DNA of 64,000 bases, taken from positions 25,988,001-26,052,000 of the forward strand of contig NC_079875.1 in assembly GCF_029227915.1 (NCBI RefSeq), in the 5' to 3' direction. How positions within the stretch are numbered: position 1 is the first letter of the stretch; each line of letters opens with the position of its first letter. The notes below the pieces were generated by a model, which saw only the letters and a program-made list of their open reading frames with translations, was not told the DNA's origin and did no database searches. Positions 30,593-43,593 of the stretch are shown here, one piece after another. The stretch is from Hydractinia symbiolongicarpus (Eukaryota; Cnidaria; Hydrozoa; Anthoathecata; Hydractiniidae). The position numbers and the translations under genes are program-made.

Positions 30593-32559
30593 CTATATCT
30601 CTTCATAGTCTAACACTCTTTTATGTTTAATTTTTCTTTCGATTCTTAATCGTTGCACTACATCATCACTTGAATCGTATCCTACGTTGTCGTCCTCTGA
30701 CACAGATATGTTACTATCTTCACTGTCATCATACGGAATGGTAGCATCGCTGTGTATCTCCTCGCATTTGTTATACAGAATAGTGTCTTCGCTGTTGTTT
30801 GCATTAACGGGGAGTGTTTCCCAAGGAGAAGGTTTGGAGTAATAAACCTCTTTCCCAGGAGGAAAGAGAGACACCCCATAGACTCACCTGAGAGCAATTT
30901 GATTCTGCCGAATGATATTTCAATTTCGAAGTTGAACTACATATGAACGAGGCGCAACTTCATTCAATATTTTCCCTTTCATTGTCCATTCTCGAGTGTC
31001 CTGATGTTGAATGGAGACTATTTGGCCCGGTTGAAATATCGAGGCTGTACAAGAACACTTTTGGTCATGGTAGGTTTTTGTTGTGTGACAAACAACTGAC
31101 GGTAAGGTGTCGGAGAGATTGAACACAAGCAGTAAGGGCAGGCGACTTTCCGCATCTTAACGGTGCATTACGGATGGCTAAAAATTCTAAGTGAAAATCG
31201 TCATTTGATCTTTGTGTTTTCGTTAGAAGAAGTTTTACATTTTTCACTATTGATTCAGCCAGACCGTTACATCTGGGGTATCTAGGACTGCTAGTAATGT
31301 GGTTAAATCCTCATTTGTTTGCAAACTGTTTAAATTGATAAGATGCATACTGGCTCCCATTATCAGAGACTAATGTTTCTGGAATGCCATGTTGAGAAAA
31401 TGAAAATAATGACACAAGCAGCATCAGGACGATTAAGTAAATATACTTCTGACCATAATGAGTAGTAATCCGCAACTATAAGGTATGATCTACCAGCATA
31501 TTGAAACAGGTCAGTGCCAACTTTTTGCCAAGCAATATCTGGTGATGAGTGAGGCAATAATGGAGCATTGGTTTTTGATGGTAGCATTTTTTGACAAGTC
31601 AAACATTTCTTTATGAAGTCTTCAATGTCTCGTTTCATTTTAGGCCAAAAAGCAGTCTGGCGAGCTCTGCATTTACACTTCTCTGTACCCAAGTGTCCAT
31701 GATGCAATTTCATCAATATAGAACGTTGCAGTCCTTTTGGTGCTACGATTCTTTCTCCAAGTAGTAGCAAACCATTATTGTAAGTGAGATTAGCACGGCC
31801 TTCCCAGTACGGTTGAATTTTATTTGAACAGTTTCTGCGTTGTTCTGGCCATCTAGTTTGGGTTGCTCTTATCACTGCTTGTAATACGACATCATTTGCT
31901 GTGGCTTCTTTAATCTCTACTAATCGTTGCTTTGATGCTGGTACAGCTTGTATCACTTCATTCACAAATGCAGTCACTTCAGTTTCACCAATTGCATCAT
32001 CTGTTGTTTCCTAGCATGGTGCACGTGATAATGCATCAGCATCCAGTAGTTCTTTCCATGGTACATGGGTTGCAGTAAATCTGAATTTCATCATACGCAT
32101 TCTTAGTTGTTGTATACATGGCGACAATTCATTCAGTGGTTTGTTATTCAAAGCTGGTGTTAACGGCTTGTGATCTGTTTCTAGTACAAAAGGAGAAATC
32201 CCGTACAAATAAACTGCAATTCTTTCCATTCCCCACAAAGCTGCTAACATTTCCACCTCGATCAGTGCATAATTCTTTTCTGTTGCTGTTAGGAAACGTG
32301 ACGCACAATCAACCAGTCGCCATTCACTATGGTATTGATAAAGTATGACACTGATACCATTCGTAACACTTCCATCTGTTCTATTTTTTGTCTTCTTTTT
32401 AACATCGTAATGGGCAAGAATCGGTTGCATTGACAATAATTCTTTACAATTGTTAAAAGCGTTTGTATGAACAACTGTCCATATCCATTCATTCTTCGAA
32501 CTTAAAAGGTCTCTTAGTGACTCTGCAGTTTTAGCAAGATCTGCACTGAAACGTGACAT
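30593..32559 (-). pseudogene. Ty3/gypsy pol: RNase H and integrase
   Basis: Reading down the minus strand: an RNase H region (32559-32011) with TDGSVTNGISVILYQ, ALWGMERIAVYLYG, LETDHKPL and DADALSRAP; then integrase (31977-about 31240) with the zinc-binding HHGHLGTEKCKC...C.TCQK, the catalytic core GTDLF, SDNGSQY and NGLAES (the three acidic positions present) and a stop replacing one codon near 31312; then an SH3-like C-terminus (FQPGQIVSIQHQD, RSYVVQL) and an acidic tail ending at 30593. The reverse transcriptase and gag are missing: the element is cut at about 32565. Frame breaks and a stop make it inactive. Confidence 0.85.
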
Positions 32560-32564
32560 TTGTA

Positions 32565-33150
32565 TATGTCATGCTGATTTACGGACACATCCTGGAACAT
32601 AGAAAAAGAGAATTTGAACCACGTTTGAAGATGCTTATATCAAATAAGAAAAATCACCTTGGTATGTTCCGAAAGCGTTTTCATAAAATTAGCCCGCAAG
32701 GGTGCTGTAGAAAATTAATTTTTTACTATTAAGTCTGATTGGGTGAAATAGGTAACAACATAGTTCCGACATTTACCCAATTAGATGTGCGTTTTCGAAT
32801 GTGTTCTAGAAATGTAAAAAGAATTTTAGTGTTTTGCATCGTATAAACTGCCATAATTTTAATCATGTACATAAAAGAATGTTAAGCAACACCACCACCA
32901 CCAAAACTACTAATTAGCAAACTAGTTACAAGAATTGTATTGCGTTACACATTATTTTCCTGATTTTGATATTAAGCGAAAGTATTAGTCTATAAGATCC
33001 GTGCTAATTCTTATTTTGGCATATGTTTTTAAGAACTTATGCTGTGGAGTGTTTTTGCCTGAATCCAAACAGTTGAGAATACAAAATATCATGTTGTGAC
33101 AAAAACTGCTTCTACACGTTTGTAGACCAGTTTTTCAAAAACTGGTTCAA
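32565..33150. other. non-coding interval
   Basis: Sequence between the broken 5' end of the gypsy remnant and the LINE fragment. CACCACCACCACCAAAACTA near 32893 is a short trinucleotide run. Nothing else is supported. Confidence 0.5.
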
Positions 33151-33152
33151 TA

Positions 33153-34078
33153 TTAGATAGCAAAGAGATTGCCAATTTTTAATTGGGATGGAAATACACC
33201 AGAAGCGAAAGAAAGATTGATCAGAATTGAGAGTGACTTGGCAAATTCAAATTCATCAGTGTCCAGTTGGTAAGAGAGAAACGAATTTGAATTTCTGTTT
33301 TGAAGAAAATGAGAGAAAGGCTTTGAAGAAAAATGAATTTTAGATTGTAAGGTATCAGCAATAGAAGAAAAATAATCATTATAGGAATTAGAGATTACAG
33401 AAGAATAAGTGACATTAGTATTATGAAGATTGAGACAAGTAGGAAAAGAAGATTTAGACTTTTTGGTAGCTATGATAGAATTGATGCCTTCCCACACCTT
33501 GTGAATATTGCGAAGGTTATCACTGAAATAGCTTGCATAAAGTATTTTCTTGCTTTGCCTGCACAAGGTTACAATTAAGTTTCTATACTGCTTATAACGT
33601 TTATTGAGAGCAGATCTAATTAAAGGATGTTTAGCCTTCATAGAGGATTTATAAAGACGATTGCATTGTTGAATAGACTTAAGTGATTCAAGGATTTCAA
33701 CCACGTTTATGTTGACGCTTAGTCAGTGCTTTTATAGGTGCATGCTGATCCAGGAGGCCTTTAACCCTGTTAAAGAATTTGTCGAAGGAGAGGTCTACAT
33801 TGCCAGAACTTTTTTTAAGAGTTTGTTCCCAGTTTGTATCAAAAGTATCAAGTACAGATAATACCAGGCATGGTGTCAGAGAATATATTATCTATAAGAG
33901 TACTGGAGGAGTTAGTTATCCTAGTAGAAAAGGTGATGTGAGGAAGCAAGGAGAAAGAGGAAGCTATATCTAAAAATTTCTTGACAGGCTTATCTGTGTC
34001 ACAGTTTAAGAGGTTGATGGTCAAATTCTTCAATTTCATAATACAATTGGCTCCCTCCCACGTCATAGGACTGATCAC
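33153..34078 (-). pseudogene. LINE fragment: end of endonuclease and linker before RT
   Basis: The minus-strand frame at 34078-33848 contains FLDIASSFSLLPHITFSTRI and SSTLIDNIFSD, matching the last part of an APE-type endonuclease (FS.LP.IT.PTRIT..S.TLIDNIF). The frame at 33704-33153 has NRLYKSSMKAKHPLIRSALN, VWEGINSI and NDYFSSIADTLQSKI, the family linker before the RT, then jumps to FASGVFPSQLKIG from the RT start. It is therefore an internally deleted, 3'-truncated copy. It is unlike the CR1-like element at 51-55 kb in detail. Confidence 0.7.
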
Positions 34079-34079
34079 A

Positions 34080-35630
34080 AATTTCAGGTGAAAAGGAATT
34101 TAATTGCGAGAAAAACGTTCTCAACAAAGTGGATAAAAATATGTTGCATTTGATATTCGTGCTTCCGTTGGCATAACTTTTTTTTTTTGCTCACAGACAG
34201 AATACGGGCATTATTAACATGAGACGTGAAGTATATATGTAATCCAAACCACTTCCATCCTCATAGCTCATCATTTCTCGCTGGTTTGATATTTATTTAA
34301 CATCCAAAATCTAAATAGAAATCAAGAAAAATTTAATAATAAAAGATAATTAAAATAGGAGCCAATCAATTTAATCAATTTGGCAAACAGCTGCCTTATC
34401 AGTGAAAAAAACCGACTAAATTTTTTAGTGGGCACAAATATTAGTCACTAGCATCCCACGTCAGGGCCCACAAAGGTCCCGAAATTTGAGAAAAATGACC
34501 ATGCTGATGTCAGCAACAATTAGAGAATGTTAAAAGTTTGAACCTAACTAAATTACCTAAGTTCCTAAGTCCGCTGTAAACATTGACAAGTGATAAACAG
34601 TAACAAGTGAACTATAAACACTGACAAATAAACTTTGGCAAGTTCAAATTGGACGAATATAGTAAGTACTTTCTAATTACTCGTGGGGACCAGGTTTGAA
34701 ATTTGCCCCCGTGTGTTAATATATTTTTAGGGGATTGTGACTCTATTTAAAGTGAAAATGGATAATAAAAATTAACAAATTGCAGCTAAAAATGTAAACT
34801 GAAGATGTCCATACTTTTAAAGGCATTTTGTTTCTGAATGCACTGAAAAGGGAGAAGCAAAATTCCGGTTAATTGGTATGGTTCAGAAATGAAAACAACG
34901 TAAAGTATTGGTAGGAAATGTATTCTTAAATAGTTTGCAGTTATATTTGGGGTATGGGTTGAGGTGCTAGGGCTTCGTTAAAATTTAAATACTAAAATAA
35001 ATTACTGACATTGTGACAGACAAGACAATTGGCACAATATGCCTTAGACAACGGACTCTTGACTCTTGCCACTACATGTCTATTATGGTGAGTGTTTATC
35101 GTAACAGTTGGGACACGGGCTTCTTTTTACTGCACCACATGGCTACTGGCTTCTTTTAGACATTTTGACAACGGATTCTTTTGCCAGCACATGACAATTA
35201 ATGGCAATTAAACGTTTGTCTCATTATAACGGACTGACATGAACTGGCACACTCTTTACTTACAAAATACTTAATCAACTCTATCACTGTCAACAAAATA
35301 GACATCTGCGCCTAAGCTGGCTGACGAAGGAAGCCCAGTACCCCCAAATTTCCCCAGATTGAAAAACCAAGAGTTGATTTCCATGTAGTCTTCTATAAGT
35401 ATGAAATTAGCTACATACTATGATATAACACAACATCTAATCATAAATATCGGCAACTAATAAACTGCTGTCCTATTGAAAAATATACGAAGGATAGTGC
35501 GACTTTTATAGTATTTTTACAGGCGTTTAAAACTCAAAATTTGTATATCTTAGAGGATCGTAATAACCTACATACTATACAAGTTAGCTCAGTTTAAAGC
35601 ACAAACTTAATGTCCCAGATTTTTGTCATT
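34080..35630. other. non-coding interval
   Basis: No long frame, domain motif or structured repeat was recognised here. It may contain the 3' end region of the DIRS element that starts at 35640. Confidence 0.5.
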
Positions 35631-35639
35631 TCATTTAAC

Positions 35640-36382
35640 TCTGCTATGCGAGTAGACTGTTCTGTCAAAACGTTGTCTGCCAGGTGAATGTACCTTCTGT
35701 AGAAATCACTACTCCAGCGTCAAAAAATCTTAGTAGAATCGGGTATCCCGCAGGAAGCTGCAGCCCAAGCGCCGCAAATGCGAAAACTGTGCGTGTTAAT
35801 GTTAATATTGTTAGGCAAGCTTATTGTTAGAAATGAAGAGACAAACTTTCGGGTAACCAACTTTCCGTCACTAAACATGAACCAGGGCCCTAGTTTAAAT
35901 GCTAGGTAATTTTAAATGGCTAAAGACAAAGATAGCCTCCAATTTTTGCTAAGCGAATCTTGCACCCTAGCCTAAACGGATCTGTTTTAGAGCACTTAAA
36001 GTTAATTACAGCAGTTGAACCACACGTGAAAAAGGATATGTAAGCAGGTGTGAGGTGAATTCCTGTAACAAAAGTGGGTGTGGAGGGGCAAACGACACCC
36101 TTACAGGCCAAAAAATGCCACTAAGATAAGACTAGTCCACATTGCTTTGTCGTGGTTGTAAAACATAGAGTTTTTAATATAAATTATCATTTTACGCAGA
36201 TCAGCTGGTGTAATTGGTAGTCTCTTAGAAGGAGAGTTTGGATGACATTTTCTAATGCCACGCAAAACATAGTACAGGCGACCCATGTGGGCTATCTTTG
36301 TGTTAATGCCACGTATTACACTCTCGTACTGAACACTGCAAAGATTGACTTTAATAGTAGCAAATTTGACGCGTCTTGCCAA
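35640..36382 (-). pseudogene. DIRS 1 tyrosine recombinase
   Basis: The N-terminal SAM-like part (36382-36101) includes YYVLRGIRKCHPNSPSKRLP and LRKMI...W.SLILVAFFGL. The next frame (36111-35920) has CPSTPTFVTG. The C-terminal part, not an ATG-started frame, reads AAASCGIPDSTKIF.RWSSD followed by FYRRYIH at about 35790-35660, with the catalytic tyrosine. The end of the protein fixes the left boundary of coding in this element. Confidence 0.72.
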
Positions 36383-36508
36383 ATATGACGCAATCAGTTG
36401 ATGTGGTATTTCTGTCAGAGGAAAGGTAGGTACAGATGTAGCTTCGCAAAATTTCTTAAACGAGAGATATTCTGACCAATATGTTGCCCTGCTGTTTGTT
36501 GAAATGAA

Positions 36509-37865
36509 TTAGTTTAAATAATGACTTAAATCTCTTTGAAGAGTTGTAGCATTGATAAAGGAATAGGTGTTGGATCTGCTTCGGCTTCTGGTCATAGATG
36601 TTTGCAATGTTTTACTTGCCAGCGAGACAAAAGTATTGTATACTGCATAAGTATTGTTCTGGCCTTTAATGTGGCTTACCAGAAGGTTTATATTGTGTTC
36701 TGATGTGTTAAACAATAAAAAAACGTACGAGATGCATGATGTTTGGACAACGACACGACCCAGAGGACCACACATGAACAATAGCCAAATTATCTGTGTA
36801 TAACACTAATTGCTTCTTTTTCCATGCCTTGCCCCAAGAAAAAAACTGCTACAACTATGACCAATAACTCAATGAAGGTGATACCATACTTATGAGTAAG
36901 GTTTAAGGCAATTGAAACCATGCACCAGATAAAAATCCTCCTATGCCTACTCCAGAACCATCAATAAAATGATTTATTGAAGAGGAGTCTAAGGTTTCAG
37001 TGTGGATAATAGCGATGCCATTCCAAGTGGGGAGAAACTCACACCACCATTGAATATCCTTGCGAGATTCTGATGTTATAGAAATATGATGGTGCAAGGA
37101 ACGAACTGTATTGGAGAGATCAATAATCGACCACATTTCACAACCCTGCACGCAAAAGAAAAAGACCCTATAAGAGATAAAACTTCTCTCTTTGTGCATT
37201 TCTTCTTCCCTAACCAATTACGAAGTGAAGATAGTAATTCCGTGAACTTATCTTGTGGGAGACGAACAGCAAACTTTACTGTGTCTGTTTCAATGCCCAG
37301 GTATGTAATTACTTGGCAGGGGCCTACCATCTTATCTGGAGCCCACGGAACATAAAGCAAGTGAAAAACGTCCTTAATCAACTTTACATATATTTTTGAC
37401 ATATATTGACATATATTTTTAGGCAGGGCAGTTGTGATGAAATCATCTAAATAATGTAAGAGATTTTTGCCAAAATAAATCCACAATAATATCCACTCTA
37501 GAATATCAGCAAAGTTGTTAAAAATGAAAGTAGAGAAACGCCCACCAAAAGGTAGAACTACGTCAAAAAAAGTATCTTCCCTTCCACTTATAACCTAATA
37601 GGTTCCAATCACTATGATGCACAAGGCACAGTCTGAAAGCATGCTTTATGTCCAACTTAGACATGTAATAACTTCTACCCAACCTTTTAACCATTTCAAC
37701 CACATCGTCAAATGATGAGTATGAGAGCGAAAAGTCCTCTTTTGTAATGACATTGTTAACTGAATGTTCATGTGGTGAAGAAAGGTCTAATACCACTCGC
37801 ACCTGATACAATACCACAACCTGATACAATAAACCACACAGTGTTTTGTTTGGATGACCATTCAA
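36509..37865 (-). pseudogene. DIRS 1 reverse transcriptase and RNase H
   Basis: VRVVLDLSSPHEHSVNNVI and SKLDIKHAFRLCLVHHSDW (37865-37563) cover the fingers and first palm motif. LLHYLDDFITT (37486-37076) carries the catalytic YLDD box, followed by LGIETDTVKFAVRLP and KCTKREVLSLIGSFSFACRVV (thumb). DIQWWCEFLPTWNG and the INHFIDGSGVGIGGF stretch (37217-36903) start RNase H. HIKGQNNTYAV (36781-36509) is its end. These are hallmarks of DIRS-group RTs, with frame breaks between blocks. Confidence 0.82.
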
Positions 37866-37874
37866 GATACTCTC

Positions 37875-39150
37875 TCATACGTCAACCTTAACCGGGGTTG
37901 TAACAAGCGATTTTACTGGAAAGAATTCATTTGGTACTTGCCCTAAAGGACCGGAGTGTGCAATGGAGTGATGGGTGTCCTGAAGATCCACATGAAAGAC
38001 GCCTGTGAGAATAGGTGCATGGGGTATATGTGCAACTGAGTCCTCTATTAAATTTAATGCACCGTGGTTGCTGGGTATTACTTCGAAACTGCTGAGGGAC
38101 ATTCCGAAACTGCTGCTCATCGGCCTTCCTAAACCGTCCACTTCGAGTGGGGCATTGGTTAGTGAAGTGCCCTACTTCATTGCAGATAAAAAACATGCAT
38201 AGCTTAACCTGGAGGATGTAGATGAAGATGACACCAAGCAACAGCATCCCTTTTTTGGCAACACAGGAGCGCCTCTAAGGTTCTGGTTGTATTGCAGGTC
38301 ATCAATGACATCCCACCTCTTGCTGGTATCATTTGCCAGATGTATTCTCTGCAGTTGGTCAAAGGCATATACAGATGAAAAAATATACTGGTTGGCAAAT
38401 TGGGTGATGTACGTCTGACATCTGACTAACTGCTGAGTTAAGTGTGGTGAGTACTGGAGCATACAACTAAGATAATAGCTCCAAGTCAAACTCCATGAAG
38501 CATAACCCTTAATACGAAACTTAGTTACGTTTTTTCTACACGTAGCTAATGTGGGCGTGCCATCCACGGTGCGCATCCTCCTCGTGTACTCACCTCCATC
38601 GTCCATGGGCAAGGAGACAAGGACATTGAGGCATTGAGTGATGGGGTCCAGGTTTTCGATGTTGTATTCTGGTAGGCTTTTTGCCTACAATTCCCCGTTC
38701 CTTTTCGGAAATATCAAGGGCAGCATACAGCGTGCTAATTCTATGCGTGTTATTTGTGGCGTTAAGCAAAGTTGGGTTTCCCACATTCTACTTTGTACAA
38801 ATATCCTTCCCTGCCACTCCAGATTTCTTTTGTACACCCTGATCTGATAACATCTTTAAGGCAGGAACGGCGTCATTGGGGATTAAAAAGGAAACAAGAT
38901 GACAATTTCCCTTTTGTGTTTGATAGGCAATTTTCACAGATTGGACCCATCTCTTTCTGCTTCCTCCCAATCCTTGATTTGTAGTCGGCCAGTTTCTCCG
39001 CCTCGTCTCGCATTTAAAAGTGTTAACCGAGTCATCGCTAGATTTCCCAACTCCACAAAAGATGAAGAGGACCCAAAACTGAAAGTTGTCACATAATTCT
39101 GCCATTTTAGCAAGAATATGCTTATGCAACATTTTTACATCACTTTCCAA
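37875..39150 (-). pseudogene. DIRS 1 gag-like region
   Basis: Frames at 38788-39150 and 38172-38612 hold a helical gag-like protein. The frame at 37927-38247 contains CFICNEVGHFTNQCP, a CCHC zinc knuckle, followed by a cysteine/histidine stretch C.RGLSCTYTPCTYSH. The succession suggests nucleic-acid binding as in Gag. Frame breaks occur near 38200 and 38600. Confidence 0.6.
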
Positions 39151-39154
39151 AAGA

Positions 39155-39760
39155 AGCTGGCATGGCTTTCTCCTTTTTTCTAGTTTGGTTCTTTCTAAAT
39201 TATACCTAACGAATAAAATTTAAGTGAAACTTTGCGGTCAGAGTTATTTAACCCTAATTGGTATGCACTTCTTTGGCTCTTGTAGTTTTACCGTCGTAGT
39301 CAGAGATTAATGGAATAAATTACCATACTTATTTTCTTGTGAAGCCAGCATATTTTTGTATAACTTTTTGTTTTGATTTTCTGCTAGTGACCTAACTTTT
39401 CTTACACATGGATTATTATGTCAAAATTTATACTATTTTCCATTTAAGATTGCTAAATATAGTGGTTTTAAGCAACGCCTAATAAATCCTGAAGGTAAAA
39501 TCAATTTTTTTGGAAAAAAATGTCACACAAAACATGGTGATAGTCACAAAGTTATTAAAAATTAAGCAAGTATTTTGGAAGATATTGAAATTTAAATTTT
39601 GTTTGTGCACCTTATGCCCCCTTCCTTTATTCCAAATAGGGTTAATAATATTATTGGAGAGAACATTTGTTTTTGGGTAGAAGAAATTTTGTCGTGACGC
39701 TGAAACCTGCTGAATGAAAGGTCACGAATTTACCTTGCAGAAGAAACAATGATATCCTCA
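39155..39760. other. non-coding interval
   Basis: AT-rich sequence between two transposon remnants; no coding or repeat signal recognised. Confidence 0.5.
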
Positions 39761-39767
39761 TTGGATT

Positions 39768-40504
39768 TTAAGGACTTGTAAAAGGTATCCAGCTCCGTTG
39801 ATAAAATTCCTTGTCGTTCAAGATACATTTTATTCCTAAGGTTTTCACTGCCTTTATCATTACATAATATAAATTATGTCTTAAGCCTGCCTTTATAGTT
39901 TTATCATCCTTGGTAGTAATAAAACCTACGGCATCGCATAGATAATCGAAGTTATCTCTGTTAAACATATCAATGATGTTAAAACATTTTTCATAAATAC
40001 CATCAAACGGCCAATCTATGTATGTCTCTTCGAATGGATTTGTAAACGGTTGTCTTTCTTGTGCTGTATTTTTTAAAACATATTACAGCCCAGGTTAAGA
40101 ATGTTCTCATCTTTTCTGACAATAGAGCCGATTTCATCTTCCCTGATTTTGCATAAAATGTTATTGACAAATGTCTCAGGCATTTTATCCTTATTAGGGA
40201 TAGATTCCATATATTATGGCAAACCAACTGGTGGAGCATCATTTTCTTTTCCACAAGATCGTCTATGTTGCGAAAAAAACCTTTTCGATATTATTGCTGA
40301 ACATGAACTGCAATGAAGAAGTTAAAAATATTTTCTGCTTTTTCTTTCCCCCTGATACCGTAAATGATCTTCTTCTGCCTCTGCCTTATTGTTATTCACT
40401 ATGCCTTCCCTTTTTATTTTTCTGAACGCCTTTATTCTTGATGATTTGTGAAAGGTCTGACTATCTGCTACTTTTTTCACCTTTTTTGTGGACTGTGCTG
40501 ACAT
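39768..40504 (-). pseudogene. fragment of an unnamed transposon-associated protein
   Basis: Minus-strand stretches include the start MSAQSTKKVKKVADSQTFHK, a CSSCSAIISKRFFSQHRRSC zinc-finger-like piece near 40300-40250, EDEIGSIVRKDENILNLG near 40130, KSIRRDIHRL near 40010, and FNRDNFDYLCDAVGFITTKD with AGLRHNLYYV (39968-39768). I recognise this combination as a recurrent domain of repetitive genes in cnidarians and fish but cannot name it. It has several stops and shifts. It may be an extra gene of one of the flanking DIRS elements. Confidence 0.4.
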
Positions 40505-40993
40505 ATCGTGTCAATTTCGTGGTTTTTTTCCCGCAAAATAAACACAGTCTTTTGGACTTCTGATATGGCTTTTGTTTCTAAATGGAGATATATGATACAT
40601 AAAATTTCAAATTGGTTCGAATAATTTCCAAGTGGCTGGTACAGTTTTCCTAGTTACAAAGATATAAAGAAAACGAATTCCGACTTTTGAAAATAAAAGT
40701 TAGAACGAAATGTTTTGCTGTTTTTGTTAGATCTAGCATAATGGAACCCATTACAAGTTTCACTCACATGTACACGTTCCCCTGAACTATCGTCTGAATT
40801 AACAGATTTCTCAGCTGCCAGATGTTTTTTCTAAAGCAAAATTAGAAAGTGCTTGCTTAGTTTTTTAATTCTTCTCCATATATCAGATTCACTCCTTCGA
40901 AGAGTATTTATGTGAGTCTTTAAAGATTAATGGTCAAAAAAAGAATATTTTACAATAATTCCCTTATAAAGTATTTAACTCAAAATTGCAGAA

Positions 40994-41784
40994 CTAAAGT
41001 TTCGTAAAATAGGTTTGTTTTAAAATTTCCTTAAAGTTTTTTCTCCAATCTCCTCCTTTATTAATATCCGCTAAGAAAAGTTCTATCGCTCTTGCTTTGG
41101 AGGTTGAGGCACTCCTCGTGGAATGAGAAGAGAAAAGCTTGGTATCGATACCAGCACATTCTAGAGTAGTTGTTACCCAACGAGACAAGGTTGACGTAGT
41201 CACAGGTTTATGTGGTGCTTGTATGCTTCTAAACAATTTAACAAATAAGCCTCTTAAAGGAAAAGTGATTTTCAAATATTGTTTTAAATTTTCTACGAAA
41301 TATATTTCTTTAAAGGTCGTATTTAAATATTTCTAAAGGAGCAACATGATGTCCAGGTCGAGATGTTCTCAAAAGTTCTGCTATAAACACAACAATTTCT
41401 CTTGGTTGAAACACAATATTACGTACGTCGATTGATGATATAGTTTGATCTCTTTGTCCTGAAAGAATACGTAACAAAGTTACAGTCCGGCAGGTTAAAA
41501 ATTTTCAAGGGTAGCTTGTCAGGATGTCCAAGTGACTCAAGATATTTTAAGACAATATCTATATCATACGTAAAGGAGCTACATGGCAGACGCAATTTAT
41601 ATTCTCCACGCGTAAAACGTTTCATAATTTGTTGCCTCCCAAACGTAATTCCATATCGAGGCTCCATTATGATTGATAATGCTGATCTTGCAGTATTAAG
41701 TGCAGAATATTGCTTTGTGCTATTCACAAAGAGGTCAGTTAAGAAATTCCAGACCTTCAACAATAATATGATTATACAGATCAA
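40994..41784 (-). pseudogene. DIRS 2 tyrosine recombinase
   Basis: The frame at 41784-41419 has FTRGEYKLRLPCSSFTYDID and YLESLGHPDKLPL. The frame at 41275-40994 has RWVTTTLECAGIDTK followed by FSSHSTRSASTSKARAIELF, the HxxR catalytic box in its DIRS form, and ends GGDWRKN...QTYF with a candidate nucleophilic tyrosine. Between them the frame is broken. Confidence 0.72.
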
Positions 41785-42047
41785 TTGACTTACACAGGCA
41801 ATAGTTCATCTATTCCTGTTATATATATTAGGTATTAATTCCTTGTACCATCACTTAGCGACGAACTGATAATATTTTTGGCTGAATGAGAGAGATTTTT
41901 CACATATTTAGCTTTCCAGACACTATCCCAATTAATAGGGGTCAAGCTTTCCTCCATTGGGTATGTTTCTTCAGAACGTGATGGTAAAGTCAAATGGTGT
42001 TTCCTAGGGGAAATAACGATAGGGTCTCCAATTAGCATTTCTTGGTA

Positions 42048-43450
42048 TTAAGAATACAAACACTGATATGGCCAGTTTTGCACAACAAGTACTCCAATAG
42101 CTCTGTCAAAATATATTTTTTGCAAGACGTTGGGTAACAGTGAAAATTGTGGAGATTGATAGAATTTAAAATCTTTCCAATCAAATAAAAATGCATTAAA
42201 ACCCCAAGTAATTAATAGATTGAAACTTAATTTCAATATAGAGGAATTTAGTACTTTGGAATCTAATTTACACACAATCAAACATTCATTCTTTCTAGAT
42301 TCCCTATCTGCAATGTTATTTTCTTTTCCAGGGATATATGAAGCAGATATCCATATATCTAGATTTTTTTCCCGAGTCCAGATTTCAAAAACTATGTCGT
42401 TGCAAATTAATGAATGAGAGGTACCCATCTTGTTAATGCAGACAACTGCTGTGGTGTTGTCAGATTGCTTTTAGCTCAAGAGGATTTATGTATAAATCTC
42501 TTTCGTTTTTGTCCCCAAATCCATTTATTTTGATGGACTCAGGGTTTGTATAACCAATTGTGTTTAAACTAGTCAATATATTATCTATCCACCACTGCAG
42601 TTCCTTTTTTGATCTTGTTGAAATTTGCATTTTAGAATCAAATTTTCCTGAATTATTCTTTAAAGCTAATGTCTTATCATACTCCAGATTTCTGTTAAAC
42701 AGTTTTCCAAATTTACCAATGACAGAGAAAACCTTTCGTATTGATGGAGATATACATCGAATTAATTCTGTACATATTTTGAAAATATTTTCTTTCTTTT
42801 CTTTATCTAAGTAAATTATCATTCTTGTAGAACCAATAATAAGGCCAAGAAGTGTAATCACTTGTTTTGGAATTAATTGAGATTTTGTAACATTTATAAC
42901 AAGTCCAAGTTTGTCAAATAATTTTAAAATTGCAAACACTCTTTCAAGACATTTATTATATGACATGTGTGTGTTAAATATGTCGTCTAAATATTGCGAT
43001 AAAATAAAATTAATATTCTCAAGAAAGCTATTGGAGATTTTAGTAATTTTGTGAATTTTCTTGGACCAGAATATAATTCATTTGGTAAAGCTAAATACTT
43101 GTAAAGAACATCATTAAAAACAAATTTTAAGTATTTTTGTGCTTCATTACTCATTGGTACTGTGTAATAAACATCTTTGAGATCTGCTGTGGTGATATAA
43201 CAAACAGCCAGGTCTGATTAGCTTTAAGATGGTATTTAATGTATCCATTTTAAAATGCACATAGGATGGTAATCATTAAATTGTTTAATATTAAGTATTA
43301 ATCTAAAGATGTCTCCATCCTTGGGTACTATTTTTCAATGCACCTGCCTGAAATAGCTTTATTTTGTGATTAAAGTAATCAAAAAGATTATCTAAATTTT
43401 CTGAAAAATTACTTACATTTATTTTTTGTAGTAGTATCGTTTGCGATGAT
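42048..43450 (-). pseudogene. DIRS 2 reverse transcriptase and RNase H
   Basis: DLKDVYYTVPMSNEAQKYLK followed by PNELYSGPRKFTKLLKSPI (about 43200-43030) is the RT palm. After a break, MSYNKCLERVFAILKLFDKL, INVTKSQLIPKQVITLLGL and KKELQWWIDNI (42966-42460) form the connection region. IWISASYIPGKENNIADRES (42428-42330) is the end of RNase H, as in the YIPG..N..AD..SR signature. The catalytic YLDD region is damaged (SQYLDDIFNTHMS-like sequence across a frame change near 42970). Confidence 0.75.
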
Positions 43451-43593
43451 TCTGTTTTTTGGCAGTACCTAAAAAAGGTATTTTATATAAATTAGGTGAG
43501 GAGTACTGGTTTTTCTTTTTATAATTATTTTCATACTCGTTACTGATGTTTAATTTGCAAACTTCCTTTTTCCATTCTGCAGCATTGGTGTTA

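Larger units (their letters stand above)
35640..39150 (-). mobile_element. DIRS-type tyrosine-recombinase retroelement 1 (decayed)
   Basis: The minus strand carries, in order, a gag region with zinc knuckle, reverse transcriptase/RNase H and a tyrosine recombinase, the layout of DIRS/Ngaro elements. There is no DDE integrase. Almost every domain is in a different frame from its neighbour and stops are common, so the copy is old. Split direct or inverted terminal repeats were not identified. Confidence 0.8.

Noticed and set aside
36903-37217. N-terminal MVREEEMHKERSF considered as a gene start
   Set aside because: The useful RNase H similarity begins later in the frame; the start is out-of-frame thumb-domain sequence of the DIRS RT.
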